From Flavobacteriales bacterium (GTDB lineage: Bacteria; Bacteroidota; Bacteroidia; Flavobacteriales; UBA7430): a stretch of DNA of 64,000 nucleotides. Below the pieces are notes generated by a model. The model was not told the DNA's origin, did no database searches, and saw only the letters and a program-made list of their open reading frames with translations. Both the position numbers and the translations under genes were made by a program. Positions 1-9,946 of this stretch are shown in pieces; position 1 is the first letter of the stretch; each line of letters starts with the position of its first letter. The stretch is from assembly GCA_022425195.1 (NCBI GenBank), contig JAKMFX010000040.1, positions 1-64,000 on the forward strand, given 5' to 3'.

Positions 1-3000
1 CATACTTCAACAGACCTAGGGAAATCATCAGAAGACTGAGATCCCGATTCTGGATTTCTAACCCCTAACATAATTGTTCTGACGTTACCTAGGTTTGGAT
101 TCCCCATAATCTGAATTTGTCTTTTGCCGCCATCAACGGAATAAGAATACGGTTTTGAAAAACTCACATTCACATTACCCGCTCTGATCTCTGCATTGCG
201 GTCGAGCTTTGCCTTTCGCAAAAGATCGAAGTCTATTTCAATCTCATTCTCTTCCGGCCAAATCTCGTTTCTAGAAGAAGCTCCCCATGGGGTAACTTTC
301 AGTGGGATTTCATACTCGTAATAATTGGAATTGTAATCGGAACCCACGCGAATAAACATATTCAAATCATCGTCATTTAACTCCTCTTCCATTCGCTCTG
401 CATGAACAAAGAGCTTCATCTTGTTGTAGGACCTCATGTCCATCGTTACATTCTTGTAGGCACCCCGAGCATCTCCATCCTCAAGATCTTTAATTTTAAA
501 GCTGATGGATTGTTCGTTTTGCTGCTGCGTGGAAGTAGAACCTAAAATCCGTTCTCTTTCGATCCCGGGAGGTAAGACATAGCGCACGGGATCTCTTCTT
601 CCATTTTCTTCCAGATTTACTACCGATATGTCAAAGGTGGTTGAAGAGCCGTCAACCTGAGTATTTTCTTCTCCCTCTTCAAGGCTGTACAGATACTTTC
701 TCCATTCGCCACGAACAAGATCTAAACTCGCGAAACGAAGTACTGTGGTCGACTCAAAACCTCTCATAAACATTCGCATAAAACGAATGGATTTAAAGTC
801 GGGGATACTTCCTATCTTCTTGTCATAAGAACGAACGGGGATTTTAAACTGAATCCAACGGGTATTGTTATTAGGCCCCGCATTGTCAATGATGGAGGTA
901 ATGTAGTTTTCTCCCACTTCGTCTAGTGCCTCAGGTCGCATGCTTACCTTATATTGAAAGTAGGACTCAGACTCACTCAGTGTGTAGTCACTGTTGATGT
1001 CTTCCACATCCGGAAGCTGAGAATAGGGTTGCTTCAAATCATTGTCATTTGGAATGAGTGAGTTCCCATCCAAACCATTGTAGCGTTTGTAGCGTTCTAA
1101 AATGCTTTTCTCCTCCGTATTGTAATCCTCACCGTAGTAATAATGGTAGTTGTCGGCAGCAGGATCCCGATTGGCTTTGATGTAGGCCTCGGAATTAAGT
1201 CCAAGATATGTCTGTATTTTCTCCAAATACGTTTCCGTTTGCCCTCCCTCAAAAGAAATAAAAGCTCTTTCCTGTTCATCACTCAGACCGTCAAGTCCGA
1301 CATCCTGAAGATCTCGAGCCGTTTGCCCACTGTTAAAAGCATTCACCAATGCCTGAACAGAAGGCACACGACCCCATGCGGTGGTATCCACATCTCCTTC
1401 ATCACCATCTATGGGCAATCCATTCTCATAACTTTTTCGCGAATCTTTTAAGATGTCTTCTGAAACATTCCCCAAGTTGATGTAAAAGTCACCCCCGGAG
1501 GTGTTGGGGTTTTCAATAAAGGGATCCATCATCCAAAACTCCAGAAACTCCACATTTGCGGATTCAAAATCGTTCGTCTGCAACTCTCGAACCACACCAC
1601 CCCATCTGGTTTCAGGAAAATTTAAAGCTCCAGAAGCATCAATACCCTCAGAAATCCCTGGCTCGCCAGAAACATCAAAATTATAAGGCCCTCTTTCGCC
1701 TGGGTAAAAAGCCAGGTCAAAAGTTCGAAGGCGCAAAGGCTGTCCAGAGGGAATGTCTTTATCCGGAAAAATCTCGTTGATGGAAATTTCTCTTACGTAA
1801 GGGGCTTCGCGATCTTCATCACTGATATGTCTGGGAGAATAGGAAGTTTTTCGCTGTAAATCGGAGTTAATCGTATACCACGACAACAGGGCGCGGTTGT
1901 ATCCATAACTGAGATCGTTAGTCCTTGTTGATTCTGGAAATAATTCTTTATCCTGGGGCGTACTTGCCAGGCTCCAAGCATGTGCAGTTCGCAAATCAAT
2001 AGGCGACTGACTGTTTTCAAAGTCATCTATGTAAGCCGTTCCGGTTTCGTCAATATTGATGGACTTGGGATGTCCGGGTATGAATTGAGCAAACTCCCCT
2101 GTCAACAATAGAGTTGACTTCTCTTTGGTCTCAATCAGCGGCAACTTGTCTACCAATCTAGTCAATAAAGGTGCTTCTGTTTTGTAGGATCCATTTATCC
2201 CCCAGATGGTATTCGAGATCGGCTCTTCGCCCATATTGATTTTTGGCGTTTGACTGTTTTCCGAAAGATTTAATAGCGTTGCGCCCAGTATAAAATCATC
2301 ATTAAATTTATAATCTGCATGCAAGCCTAAATAACGTTTGGTCATCCAGGAATACGCCGAATTGCTCTCTAGCTTTACATCGATTTGTTGCCCCGAACTT
2401 AGGATTCCCTCGTCAATGATTTTCACGCGACCCAAATTGTAATCTACGGTATAATGTATGTTTTCTTCCAAGGGTGTTCCTCCCATGCTGACCGTGACTG
2501 ACCCCTGAGGGACATCCATGGCATTCAGAGGTATGTCAGAACCAGAAGAGGATTTGTACTGTCCCTTGATGATGAACTTATTCAGCTCTGCGACCTGTGA
2601 AGCAGCCGTTTTGGTGGAATCGTACAGGGCATCAAAAACGTATCGGTTCGCCAATTCTGCACTCAGGCCCAATTCGGTGAACTTGCCACGTAAATGGTCT
2701 CCAAAAGGCTCTGTGGAAGGTAAATACACCCGACCGTTAGATGTTTTAATCGTAAGGTTTGGAATGAAATCAAAAACACCATCGGGCCCTGGATCGTTAT
2801 TTTGGTTTAAGTTATCCAGATTCATCAGCTGTATCAAAAGAGAGCTACTCAAGCCTTCCTCAGGAAGAAAAGGCAGGGGTGTTCCAGATTCGTCATCTAG
2901 ATAGTTTATTTGCAAATTGAAGTCTTCTCTATTGACTTGATAAGCGCCAAGTGCGTAAACGTTTTTCATGGATAAATTCCAAAGAGGCAATTTCACATCC

Positions 3001-4421
3001 ACCGAGGTACTTTTTAATAATTTTAAGACCAAGGCATCGGGAGAGGCTACGTCCGTAGACAATTCTCCGACCTGATAGGGAATCCCATTGTAAGTGTATT
3101 GGAAGGCTACGGCTAAAATTTCATCTGAATTTAATGCTTGGTTCAAGGAGATGAAACCCAATTGTGGATCAAAACTGTATTCAGATCGCGTTAATTTTTT
3201 AGCATTTTCTATTTTCTCGTAATCTACGGACTGTTCGTAACCAGTTCCATTCAAAGAAGATGTGATTCTACTGACCTTTCGGATGTCTTGAAAATCAGTA
3301 ACCAAAACTTGAGGATCTAAGCTGTTGTTTTTGTTGTCGGGCGTGGGCACATTGATGGACCCCGCATAGACATTAGATTTGTTGTGTACGTTATCAAGTT
3401 GCTCACCCAAATCCTGAAAGGCCAAAACGTTACGTACATTTTGTGTGACCCCAGAACGGTTGGTCACCCATACCTCAACGTTGGTGATGGATACGCTGGA
3501 GCTAACAATGGGCATGTTTCTGAGTGCACCGTCGTAATTTTCATAAAAATACTGCCCCAAGAAAAAGTGCTTGTTGGCTTCGTAATCGTCGGCATAGATT
3601 TCGAAGTTGGTGGTTTGTGCACCCCCATCTACGCGAATGGTACTGGTTTCGGATTTTTGCTCAGAAAATACCGTGGTAAAGGTCGCTTTCCCAAACTGGA
3701 ATTGGGCTTTAACACCAAACAAACTCTGAGTTCCCGAAATTAAGGAGCCACTCAAGGGTAAACTCACGTTCCCCAGTTCTATCTTCTTGATGATCTGATC
3801 TTCATCCCCCGTGTACTCTAGCTTCATTTGGTTTTCAAAATCAAACTGACTCTTGGTATCGTAATTGGTGCGAAGGGCCAACTTGGTTCCAATTTTTCCA
3901 ATCACATTCATTTGAATGCTTTGATCAAAATTAAAACTCCCCTGACTCTGTTGACTTTTCGTGAGATTTGGGTTCTTGGTCTTATCAAAATTCCCTGCAA
4001 AGGTCAGTTGTGCTGATCCCTGCGGCCTGATGTCAATGGTATTCCCACCAAAAACACGACCTAAAGATTCACCCATTTGAAACTTTGGCTTGGTGCCTGC
4101 CACGCCTTCATCAACAAAACTGGATTGCGCCTTCTCCTTCCAGTAAGATTGAATCTGCTGATTGAACATCCACTGTCTAAATTCACCCTCACTCATAAAT
4201 CGAGGGCGATCTTGCGTGAGGCTTCCTATGGTTTTCTGAAAGGTGAAATCACCTTTATCGATCCGGTAATTGACCGTTTCGCCAAAATTATCGGGCAGTT
4301 TGAAGCCCATTTTTGGGTAGGGCAAAGGGTTGGTATCATCCTGTGCTTGAACCGTAGCTTGGGACAAGAAAAAGACAATAAGGGTGAAAAATACTTTTAT
4401 CGCGACCTGACGAAACTTCAC
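1..4421 (-). CDS. sprA: Cell-surface protein SprA (T9SS outer-membrane translocon, gliding motility), C-terminal part cut by window edge
   Basis: Continuous minus-strand reading frame to the window edge (not in ORF track because it is open-ended). GTG start at 4421 directly abuts the ruvA stop; N-terminus VKFRQVAIKVFFTLIVFFLSQATVQAQ is a signal peptide, followed by SprA-type sequence (SFNFDQSIQMNVIGKIGTKLALRTNYDTKSQFDFENQMKLEYTGDEDQIIKKIELGNVSLPL). Confidence 0.93.
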   Translation of the reverse strand, partial: MKFRQVAIKVFFTLIVFFLSQATVQAQDDTNPLPYPKMGFKLPDNFGETVNYRIDKGDFTFQKTIGSLTQDRPRFMSEGEFRQWMFNQQIQSYWKEKAQSSFVDEGVAGTKPKFQMGESLGRVFGGNTIDIRPQGSAQLTFAGNFDKTKNPNLTKSQQSQGSFNFDQSIQMNVIGKIGTKLALRTNYDTKSQFDFENQMKLEYTGDEDQIIKKIELGNVSLPLSGSLISGTQSLFGVKAQFQFGKATFTTVFSEQKSETSTIRVDGGAQTTNFEIYADDYEANKHFFLGQYFYENYDGALRNMPIVSSSVSITNVEVWVTNRSGVTQNVRNVLAFQDLGEQLDNVHNKSNVYAGSINVPTPDNKNNSLDPQVLVTDFQDIRKVSRITSSLNGTGYEQSVDYEKIENAKKLTRSEYSFDPQLGFISLNQALNSDEILAVAFQYTYNGIPYQVGELSTDVASPDALVLKLLKSTSVDVKLPLWNLSMKNVYALGAYQVNREDFNLQINYLDDESGTPLPFLPEEGLSSSLLIQLMNLDNLNQNNDPGPDGVFDFIPNLTIKTSNGRVYLPSTEPFGDHLRGKFTELGLSAELANRYVFDALYDSTKTAASQVAELNKFIIKGQYKSSSGSDIPLNAMDVPQGSVTVSMGGTPLEENIHYTVDYNLGRVKIIDEGILSSGQQIDVKLESNSAYSWMTKRYLGLHADYKFNDDFILGATLLNLSENSQTPKINMGEEPISNTIWGINGSYKTEAPLLTRLVDKLPLIETKEKSTLLLTGEFAQFIPGHPKSINIDETGTAYIDDFENSQSPIDLRTAHAWSLASTPQDKELFPESTRTNDLSYGYNRALLSWYTINSDLQRKTSYSPRHISDEDREAPYVREISINEIFPDKDIPSGQPLRLRTFDLAFYPGERGPYNFDVSGEPGISEGIDASGALNFPETRWGGVVRELQTNDFESANVEFLEFWMMDPFIENPNTSGGDFYINLGNVSEDILKDSRKSYENGLPIDGDEGDVDTTAWGRVPSVQALVNAFNSGQTARDLQDVGLDGLSDEQERAFISFEGGQTETYLEKIQTYLGLNSEAYIKANRDPAADNYHYYYGEDYNTEEKSILERYKRYNGLDGNSLIPNDNDLKQPYSQLPDVEDINSDYTLSESESYFQYKVSMRPEALDEVGENYITSIIDNAGPNNNTRWIQFKIPVRSYDKKIGSIPDFKSIRFMRMFMRGFESTTVLRFASLDLVRGEWRKYLYSLEEGEENTQVDGSSTTFDISVVNLEENGRRDPVRYVLPPGIERERILGSTSTQQQNEQSISFKIKDLEDGDARGAYKNVTMDMRSYNKMKLFVHAERMEEELNDDDLNMFIRVGSDYNSNYYEYEIPLKVTPWGASSRNEIWPEENEIEIDFDLLRKAKLDRNAEIRAGNVNVSFSKPYSYSVDGGKRQIQIMGNPNLGNVRTIMLGVRNPESGSQSSDDFPRSVEV

Positions 4422-5003
4422 TTACAACTGCTTTAGGGCTTGTTTTACCAGTTCTTCAACACCGATTTGCGGATCTTTCTCCAGCAATTTATCAATCAAC
4501 TTGTGTACCGCCTTCATCGGGAAGCCAAGAACTTCTAATGCAGATAACGCTTCTTCGCGGTTTCTATTGCCTGTTTTAACACTCATTTCAATATCGTCGA
4601 AAGCCTTCAGCATTTTGTCTTTGAGGTCGAGGATAATGCGTTGGGCAGTTTTAGCTCCAATCCCTTTAACACTCTTGATAAGGGCTACATCTTCATTAAC
4701 AATGGCATCTCTTATTTCTTCAGGCAACATAGAAGATAAAATCACACGGGCCGTAGAAGCTCCCACTCCAGAAACTGATATCAACAATCGGAATACTTTT
4801 CGTTCCAGTTCCTCATGGAATCCGAACAGCGTATGTGAATCCTCTTTGATGGCCAGATGCGAAAATAGTTTGCAAAATTCGGAATCCCCTAATTTGGAAT
4901 AGGTGTTGAGCGATATGTGAAGCAAGTAACCCACACCATTGCAATCGATCACTGCATAAGCCGGGTTTAACTCTACTAATTTTCCTTGAACGTGGGTAAT
5001 CAT
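4422..5003 (-). CDS. ruvA: Holliday junction branch migration protein RuvA
   Basis: 193 aa, MITHVQGKLVELNPAYAVIDCNGVGYLLHISLNTYSKL...; HhH region SVSGVGASTARVILSSM / VKGIGAKTAQRIILDLKDK. Confidence 0.96.
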   Translation of the reverse strand: MITHVQGKLVELNPAYAVIDCNGVGYLLHISLNTYSKLGDSEFCKLFSHLAIKEDSHTLFGFHEELERKVFRLLISVSGVGASTARVILSSMLPEEIRDAIVNEDVALIKSVKGIGAKTAQRIILDLKDKMLKAFDDIEMSVKTGNRNREEALSALEVLGFPMKAVHKLIDKLLEKDPQIGVEELVKQALKQL

Positions 5004-5262
5004 TTCAATGCTATTTATTTCTGTAAACCTCGCTTAATAGAGAAGCTGTGTCATTTTTTTGTGAACTACATGCAACTTGAACAAGTGGGCTGAACCCTAT
5101 CGGTTGTGCAAGTTTAATGCAACACAAACATACAAAACGAAAGTTGCAGAAGGAAAGTTAATGCGCGAAAAATGAACTTATAAGGAGATCATTGCAAATC
5201 ATCAAATACAGACCCTAAGGAAAGTATTACGTCTAAACATTCACAGGGTGAAAACAAAATAA

Positions 5263-5290
5263 AAAGCCACTTCTTAAAGTGGCTTTTTTT
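5263..5290. terminator. Rho-independent terminator hairpin
   Basis: AAAGCCACTT-CTTA-AAGTGGCTTT with flanking A/T tracts, about 40 bp past the stop of the minus-strand gene ending at 5332. Confidence 0.85.
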
Positions 5291-5331
5291 ATTTTATTCG
5301 ACGCTAAGCTCTAGCATCAAAGGCGAGTAGT

Positions 5332-7644
5332 TTAAAAGGCGCGAATGGCGCGAACTGGATATGTTGCAATATTCATATCTGCATATGTCGAACTACCGTT
5401 GAAGAATCCCACTACCCATGCAAGACTGTTATGACCTGCTTGATCAATAGACCAGTACCATTCGTTGATAAATCCACCCGGATTACTACCCGAACCTTTA
5501 CCTATTGTCGCATACATGAGTAATAATTCTTGTTTGCTTGGTAAATACCAATCATCATAACCCTGTGATGTTGCATTTAATGCTGCAGACTTGGCTGGCT
5601 GCCATGTCATTTTCCCTAAATCTTGTAAATCAGCTACCAAACCGGTTCCATCCCCATTAATTTTAAATACGTAACCTCCAGCATGAATATCTCCTATTTG
5701 TAAAGGGGTTAGTGAATTACCTGCACAGTCATAACCCTCTTGTGCAGCTGGCTCACCACAACCACATCCTAAATCTTCTGCACTTCCATTAGGAACTCCA
5801 GCACAATCTAGGCAAGAAGAGCCATCTCCATTCATCACACCACAAGCATCTATGCAAGAAGTGTTCTCACAAGAATCATCACCAAACTCTGCTTCTGAAT
5901 TGTAATTACAAGCTGTTTCATCCATGCACCCTGAAACCTCATCCACATCACATATCCCATCATTGTCGAGGTCGGATGCACACCAGCCCTCATAAGTCGC
6001 ATGAACTGCAGCCACGGCGGCATCCACATCGGCTTGGGTAACTCCATCTTCTGGAGTAATCATGTCACAAAATTTCAATCCAACAAGGGCTTCATCCACC
6101 TTGATTTGGTATCCCTCCATATAGATCAAGTCTCCTAAAGCATTAAATTCATATGATGGGAGATAAGCCAATCCCCACTCGTCTTTAACAATTTCAATTT
6201 GATCTTTGTGACCTTCAAAAGCAGCCATCACATCTTTTGCCTCCAAACAGGTATAACCAAACATACTCCAACCTTTTGGCAAGGACAAAGCATTACACGA
6301 ACCGTTATCCGTATTCGCGTTGGCATGGTAATTAAACGCACTAGAATCGGTACAACCGTTCACAACCGCAACACAAGAATTGTCATCCGTATTCGCATTG
6401 GCATCATAATTATAGGCTGTCGCATCTATACAACCCTCAACGATGATTTCACAGATTCTGTCGGAATTTGCTGTGGGCGCTATAGACTCGTATTGATCAA
6501 ATGAACATACAGATAATGCCGAACAAGCTCGATCCGAGGTTGAAGTTGGCGCCATACTTTCGTATTCGCCGGCTGTACAATCACTTAATTCTGAACATTC
6601 TATGTCAGACAATCCGGGTAAGGCTGCCACCGATACGAATTCGCCGGATGAACAACTAGTTCTTACAGGCAAACATTGTATGTCAAACATGCCAGGTGAA
6701 GCTGCCACCGACACGTATTCGTCAGATGAACAACTAGTTCTTATAGGCGAACATTGTATGTCAAACAGGCCAGGTGAAGCTGCCACCGACACGTATTCTT
6801 CGGATGCACAAATAGTTCTTATAGGCGAACACAGTCTGTCAGAGGTTGTTGTAGCAGCCATCGACACGAATTCATCAGATAAACATGTACTTAGAACAGA
6901 ACATTCTCGATCCGAAGTTGGCGTGGGTGCCATGGTCTCGTATTCGTCCAGGTAACATTCGGAAACTGACAGACAATCAGAAAGATCGTCAGGGCTGAAA
7001 GTACCGGACACACATGGCATACAAGATTCACCCGAAGATCTAGACGTACCATCCATTTGATTCCCACATTCAGCGACTACCAATGGAGACCAATCAAAAG
7101 TTCTAATCGGCCTTACTTGTAATGTAAATATCTTTTTAGACGAAGCATTCTGATCATCATTATTAGGAGCAACAAACCAAGCTTGAGTGGTAGAAGAATA
7201 TTGAGATGAACTAAAATACCAGCCATCATTAAAATCTTCGAAAGATGTCATTGCCAAGAACTCATCTCTGGATGGCAGAAACCAATCATCATATCCTCCA
7301 GAGGAATGATTTAAGGCAGCTTGAGCAGCTGTTATGCCATTTGGAGAAGAACAATTACTGGCAATAGATTCTGTATTGCTTTCACCTGAACCAATGGTCA
7401 AGTCAGTCGAAACATTTACACCATAACAACCCCACTCATAGCCTAAATCCCCCGGTTGGGAAGTATCATAAGCTCCAGAAGATAAATCCTGAGAAGCAAC
7501 TACGTAACCTAAACCGGATGCTTCATCAATATGAAACACAGTCCCCCCTTCGGTCTGATCACCTATTTCTTGGGCATTAGAACTTAAACTGAGGGCACAG
7601 AACAGTGCTGCAATTCCTAGTGATTTCTGAGTAAATTTTTTCAT
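5332..7644 (-). CDS. Secreted mosaic protein: two DUF1566 (Lcl_C-like) modules, TNFR-like Cys-rich repeats, GCTDxxAxNY repeats
   Basis: 770 aa with signal peptide (MKKFTQKSLGIAALFCALSLSSNAQ). YDDWFLPSRDEFLAM and YDDWYLPSKQELLLM are DUF1566 signatures; repeated C..[DE][EQ][FY][VE]S.A....D..C units; GCIDATAYNYDANANTDDNSC-type repeats. Confidence 0.8.
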   Translation of the reverse strand: MKKFTQKSLGIAALFCALSLSSNAQEIGDQTEGGTVFHIDEASGLGYVVASQDLSSGAYDTSQPGDLGYEWGCYGVNVSTDLTIGSGESNTESIASNCSSPNGITAAQAALNHSSGGYDDWFLPSRDEFLAMTSFEDFNDGWYFSSSQYSSTTQAWFVAPNNDDQNASSKKIFTLQVRPIRTFDWSPLVVAECGNQMDGTSRSSGESCMPCVSGTFSPDDLSDCLSVSECYLDEYETMAPTPTSDRECSVLSTCLSDEFVSMAATTTSDRLCSPIRTICASEEYVSVAASPGLFDIQCSPIRTSCSSDEYVSVAASPGMFDIQCLPVRTSCSSGEFVSVAALPGLSDIECSELSDCTAGEYESMAPTSTSDRACSALSVCSFDQYESIAPTANSDRICEIIVEGCIDATAYNYDANANTDDNSCVAVVNGCTDSSAFNYHANANTDNGSCNALSLPKGWSMFGYTCLEAKDVMAAFEGHKDQIEIVKDEWGLAYLPSYEFNALGDLIYMEGYQIKVDEALVGLKFCDMITPEDGVTQADVDAAVAAVHATYEGWCASDLDNDGICDVDEVSGCMDETACNYNSEAEFGDDSCENTSCIDACGVMNGDGSSCLDCAGVPNGSAEDLGCGCGEPAAQEGYDCAGNSLTPLQIGDIHAGGYVFKINGDGTGLVADLQDLGKMTWQPAKSAALNATSQGYDDWYLPSKQELLLMYATIGKGSGSNPGGFINEWYWSIDQAGHNSLAWVVGFFNGSSTYADMNIATYPVRAIRAF
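6600..6840 (-). repeat. Near-identical tandem repeats of about 78 bp inside the CDS, encoding 26-aa Cys-rich units
   Basis: Successive units CSPIRTICASEEYVSVAASPGLFDIQ / CSPIRTSCSSDEYVSVAASPGMFDIQ / CLPVRTSCSSGEFVSVAALPGLSDIE. Confidence 0.8.
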
Positions 7645-7723
7645 TGTCTGGGAGTGTGTGGTTTTTTATAAATATAGGAATAAATAAAGACAACACAATA
7701 AAGTGTAAAATACTGTAAATCAA

Positions 7724-9841
7724 TTAACTAATATCACTCCAACGAATGCTTTTGTGGTGAGCTCGCATGTACTCTTTACAAATAGCTAGATTTTCGTCAT
7801 GAGTTAACTCGGGATCATTTGCTAGGATTTCTTGTGCCACTTGACGTGCATATTGCAATATTTTAGCGTCTTTGGACAAGTCGGCCAGTTTCAAATCCAG
7901 AAGCCCACTTTGGCGGGTTCCCATAATATCTCCAGGACCTCTTAACTTCAGATCGGCATCGGCAATTTCAAATCCGTTTTGGGTCTGCACCATGGTTTTC
8001 AAACGAAACTTGGCATCGGAACTCAATTTCTGACCGCTCATGAGTATGCAATAGGACTGCTCGGCACCTCTACCTACCCGACCTCTCAGCTGATGCAATT
8101 GAGAAAGCCCAAATCGCTCCGAGCTCTCAATGACCATCACCGAAGCATTAGGTACATTTACGCCCACTTCAATAACCGTAGTTGCGACCATGATTTGGGT
8201 TTCCCCTTTTACAAAACGGGCCATTTCCATCTCCTTATCCTCAGATTTCATGCGGCCGTGCACCACAGATACTTGATAAGTAGGTTTCGGAAAATGCCTA
8301 CAAATACTTTCGTAACCGTCCATCAAATCTTTATAATCGAGGGTCTGACTTTCATCAATCAAGGGGTATACAATGTAAATCTGTCGTCCTTTTTCTATTT
8401 CTTGCTTCAAGAAGTGAAACATGGACAATCGGTGTTTGTCGGTGCGATGTAAAGTCGTAATGGGTTTTCTTCCCGGCGGCAGCTCATCAATGATGGAAAT
8501 GTCTAGATCGCCGTACACCGTCATGGCCAATGTGCGGGGAATGGGTGTTGCCGTCATCACGAGGATGTGTGGGGGTTTTTGGTTTTTCTTCCACATTTTG
8601 GAGCGTTGAGAAACACCAAACCGATGCTGCTCATCGATGATCGCCATCCCCAGGTTTTTGTATTTCACTTTGTCCTCCAAAAGTGCATGCGTTCCCACAA
8701 GGATATCCAATTCCCCGGATTCCAGGGCTCCATGAATTTCTCTTCTACGCGCTACTTTGGTAGAGCCCGTGAGTAATTCCATCTTCATTCCAAGGGCCTC
8801 CACCATATCTTTTAATCCTTGATAATGCTGCGTAGCTAAAATCTCTGTAGGAGCCATCAAACAAGATTGAAACCCATTGTCTTTGGCCATGAGCATGACC
8901 ATCAAGGCTACAATGGTTTTCCCAGAACCCACATCGCCTTGCACCAGACGATTCATTTGTTTTCCGGATGCAACATCCATACGAATTTCCTTTAAAACAC
9001 GTTTTTGAGCACCGGTAAGTTCGAAGGACAGTTGTTCTTTATAAAACTCATTAAAATGAGTGCCTATATCTGTAAAAGGATAAGATTTGTACACCTGCTT
9101 CTTATGTCGTTTCATCTTCAGCAAAGCCAATTGTATGAAAAAGAATTCTTCGAATTTCAATCGTCGATGGGCTTGACGTAAAAGCTCCTCAGATTTGGGA
9201 AAGTGTACATTCAACAAAGCATCTCGCTTGGAAATGAGCTTGTATTCTTTTCGGATGTTCAGCGATAATGTTTCGGGGATATATTCTGCGATCTGACCGA
9301 GCAATTCGTGCATTAATTTGGCAATGCCTTTGGAATGTAAAAATCTATTGGTGAGCTTCTCAGTAGATGGATACACACCTTGCAAGGCAGTCAACAAACT
9401 CTTCTTATAATTTTCGAGGGTTTCAATTTCTGGGTGCGAGATGCTGTAAGTATTTCTGTACATCGTGGGCTTGCCAAAAACCACAATTTGCTCTTGTAAC
9501 TTAAGCGATTTCTTAACCCATGAAACGCCTTTGAACCATACCAACTCCATGGAGGAATTACCGTCTTCGAAAATGGCTTTCAGACGTTTTTTACGGCCTG
9601 CACCCTCCTCTTTGATCTGAGTGATCTTTCCTACAATTTGGACATCTGCCAAATCGGAAAGGAGTTCAGAGATCTTGTGAAATTGGGTTCTATCAATATA
9701 CCGAAATGGGTAGAGTTCCAAAAGGTCACGATATCGAAATATATGCAACTCCTTCTGCAAAAGATCCGCACGCTGAGGCCCAACTCCTTTTAGGAATTCA
9801 ATAGGGGTGTCTAGCAGGTGAGGATTCTGAGGCATGATCAA
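7724..9841 (-). CDS. recG: ATP-dependent DNA helicase RecG
   Basis: 705 aa; LVQGDVGSGKTIVA Walker A, DEQHRFGV, QLHQLRGRVGRG, EFLKGVGPQRADLLQKEL wedge N-terminus. Confidence 0.97.
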   Translation of the reverse strand: MIMPQNPHLLDTPIEFLKGVGPQRADLLQKELHIFRYRDLLELYPFRYIDRTQFHKISELLSDLADVQIVGKITQIKEEGAGRKKRLKAIFEDGNSSMELVWFKGVSWVKKSLKLQEQIVVFGKPTMYRNTYSISHPEIETLENYKKSLLTALQGVYPSTEKLTNRFLHSKGIAKLMHELLGQIAEYIPETLSLNIRKEYKLISKRDALLNVHFPKSEELLRQAHRRLKFEEFFFIQLALLKMKRHKKQVYKSYPFTDIGTHFNEFYKEQLSFELTGAQKRVLKEIRMDVASGKQMNRLVQGDVGSGKTIVALMVMLMAKDNGFQSCLMAPTEILATQHYQGLKDMVEALGMKMELLTGSTKVARRREIHGALESGELDILVGTHALLEDKVKYKNLGMAIIDEQHRFGVSQRSKMWKKNQKPPHILVMTATPIPRTLAMTVYGDLDISIIDELPPGRKPITTLHRTDKHRLSMFHFLKQEIEKGRQIYIVYPLIDESQTLDYKDLMDGYESICRHFPKPTYQVSVVHGRMKSEDKEMEMARFVKGETQIMVATTVIEVGVNVPNASVMVIESSERFGLSQLHQLRGRVGRGAEQSYCILMSGQKLSSDAKFRLKTMVQTQNGFEIADADLKLRGPGDIMGTRQSGLLDLKLADLSKDAKILQYARQVAQEILANDPELTHDENLAICKEYMRAHHKSIRWSDIS

Positions 9842-9888
9842 ATTTTATCAAATGTAAGTTATCAAAATCGTAGTTCAAAAACTCAAAT

Positions 9889-9916
9889 TGATTTTGATGA
9901 AAATTTAGTAGTTTTG
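9889..9916 (+). promoter_or_regulatory. Bacteroidota-type promoter upstream of fadD
   Basis: TTG (9889-9891) - N17 - TAGTTTTG (9909-9916), matching the Bacteroidota -33 TTG / -7 TAnnTTTG consensus; ATG at 9947. Confidence 0.6.
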
Positions 9917-9946
9917 AAAGTACGAGTAGTATTTAAAACAAACGGC

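Noticed and set aside
1097-4436. Numerous 60-128-aa ORFs on the plus strand
   Set aside because: All lie within the continuous sprA frame on the minus strand; no recognisable domains.
6600-6840. Regularly spaced repeats that could suggest a CRISPR array
   Set aside because: Repeats are contiguous, in-frame 78-bp coding units without unique spacers and with no cas genes nearby.
6602-6955. 117-aa plus-strand ORF with repeated sequence (GEAATDTYSSDEQLVLIGEH)
   Set aside because: Antisense shadow of the tandem Cys-rich repeats in the 5332-7644 gene; the repetition comes from the real minus-strand coding repeats.
7979-8776. Plus-strand ORFs of 157, 62 and 69 aa
   Set aside because: Antisense to the strongly supported recG coding sequence.
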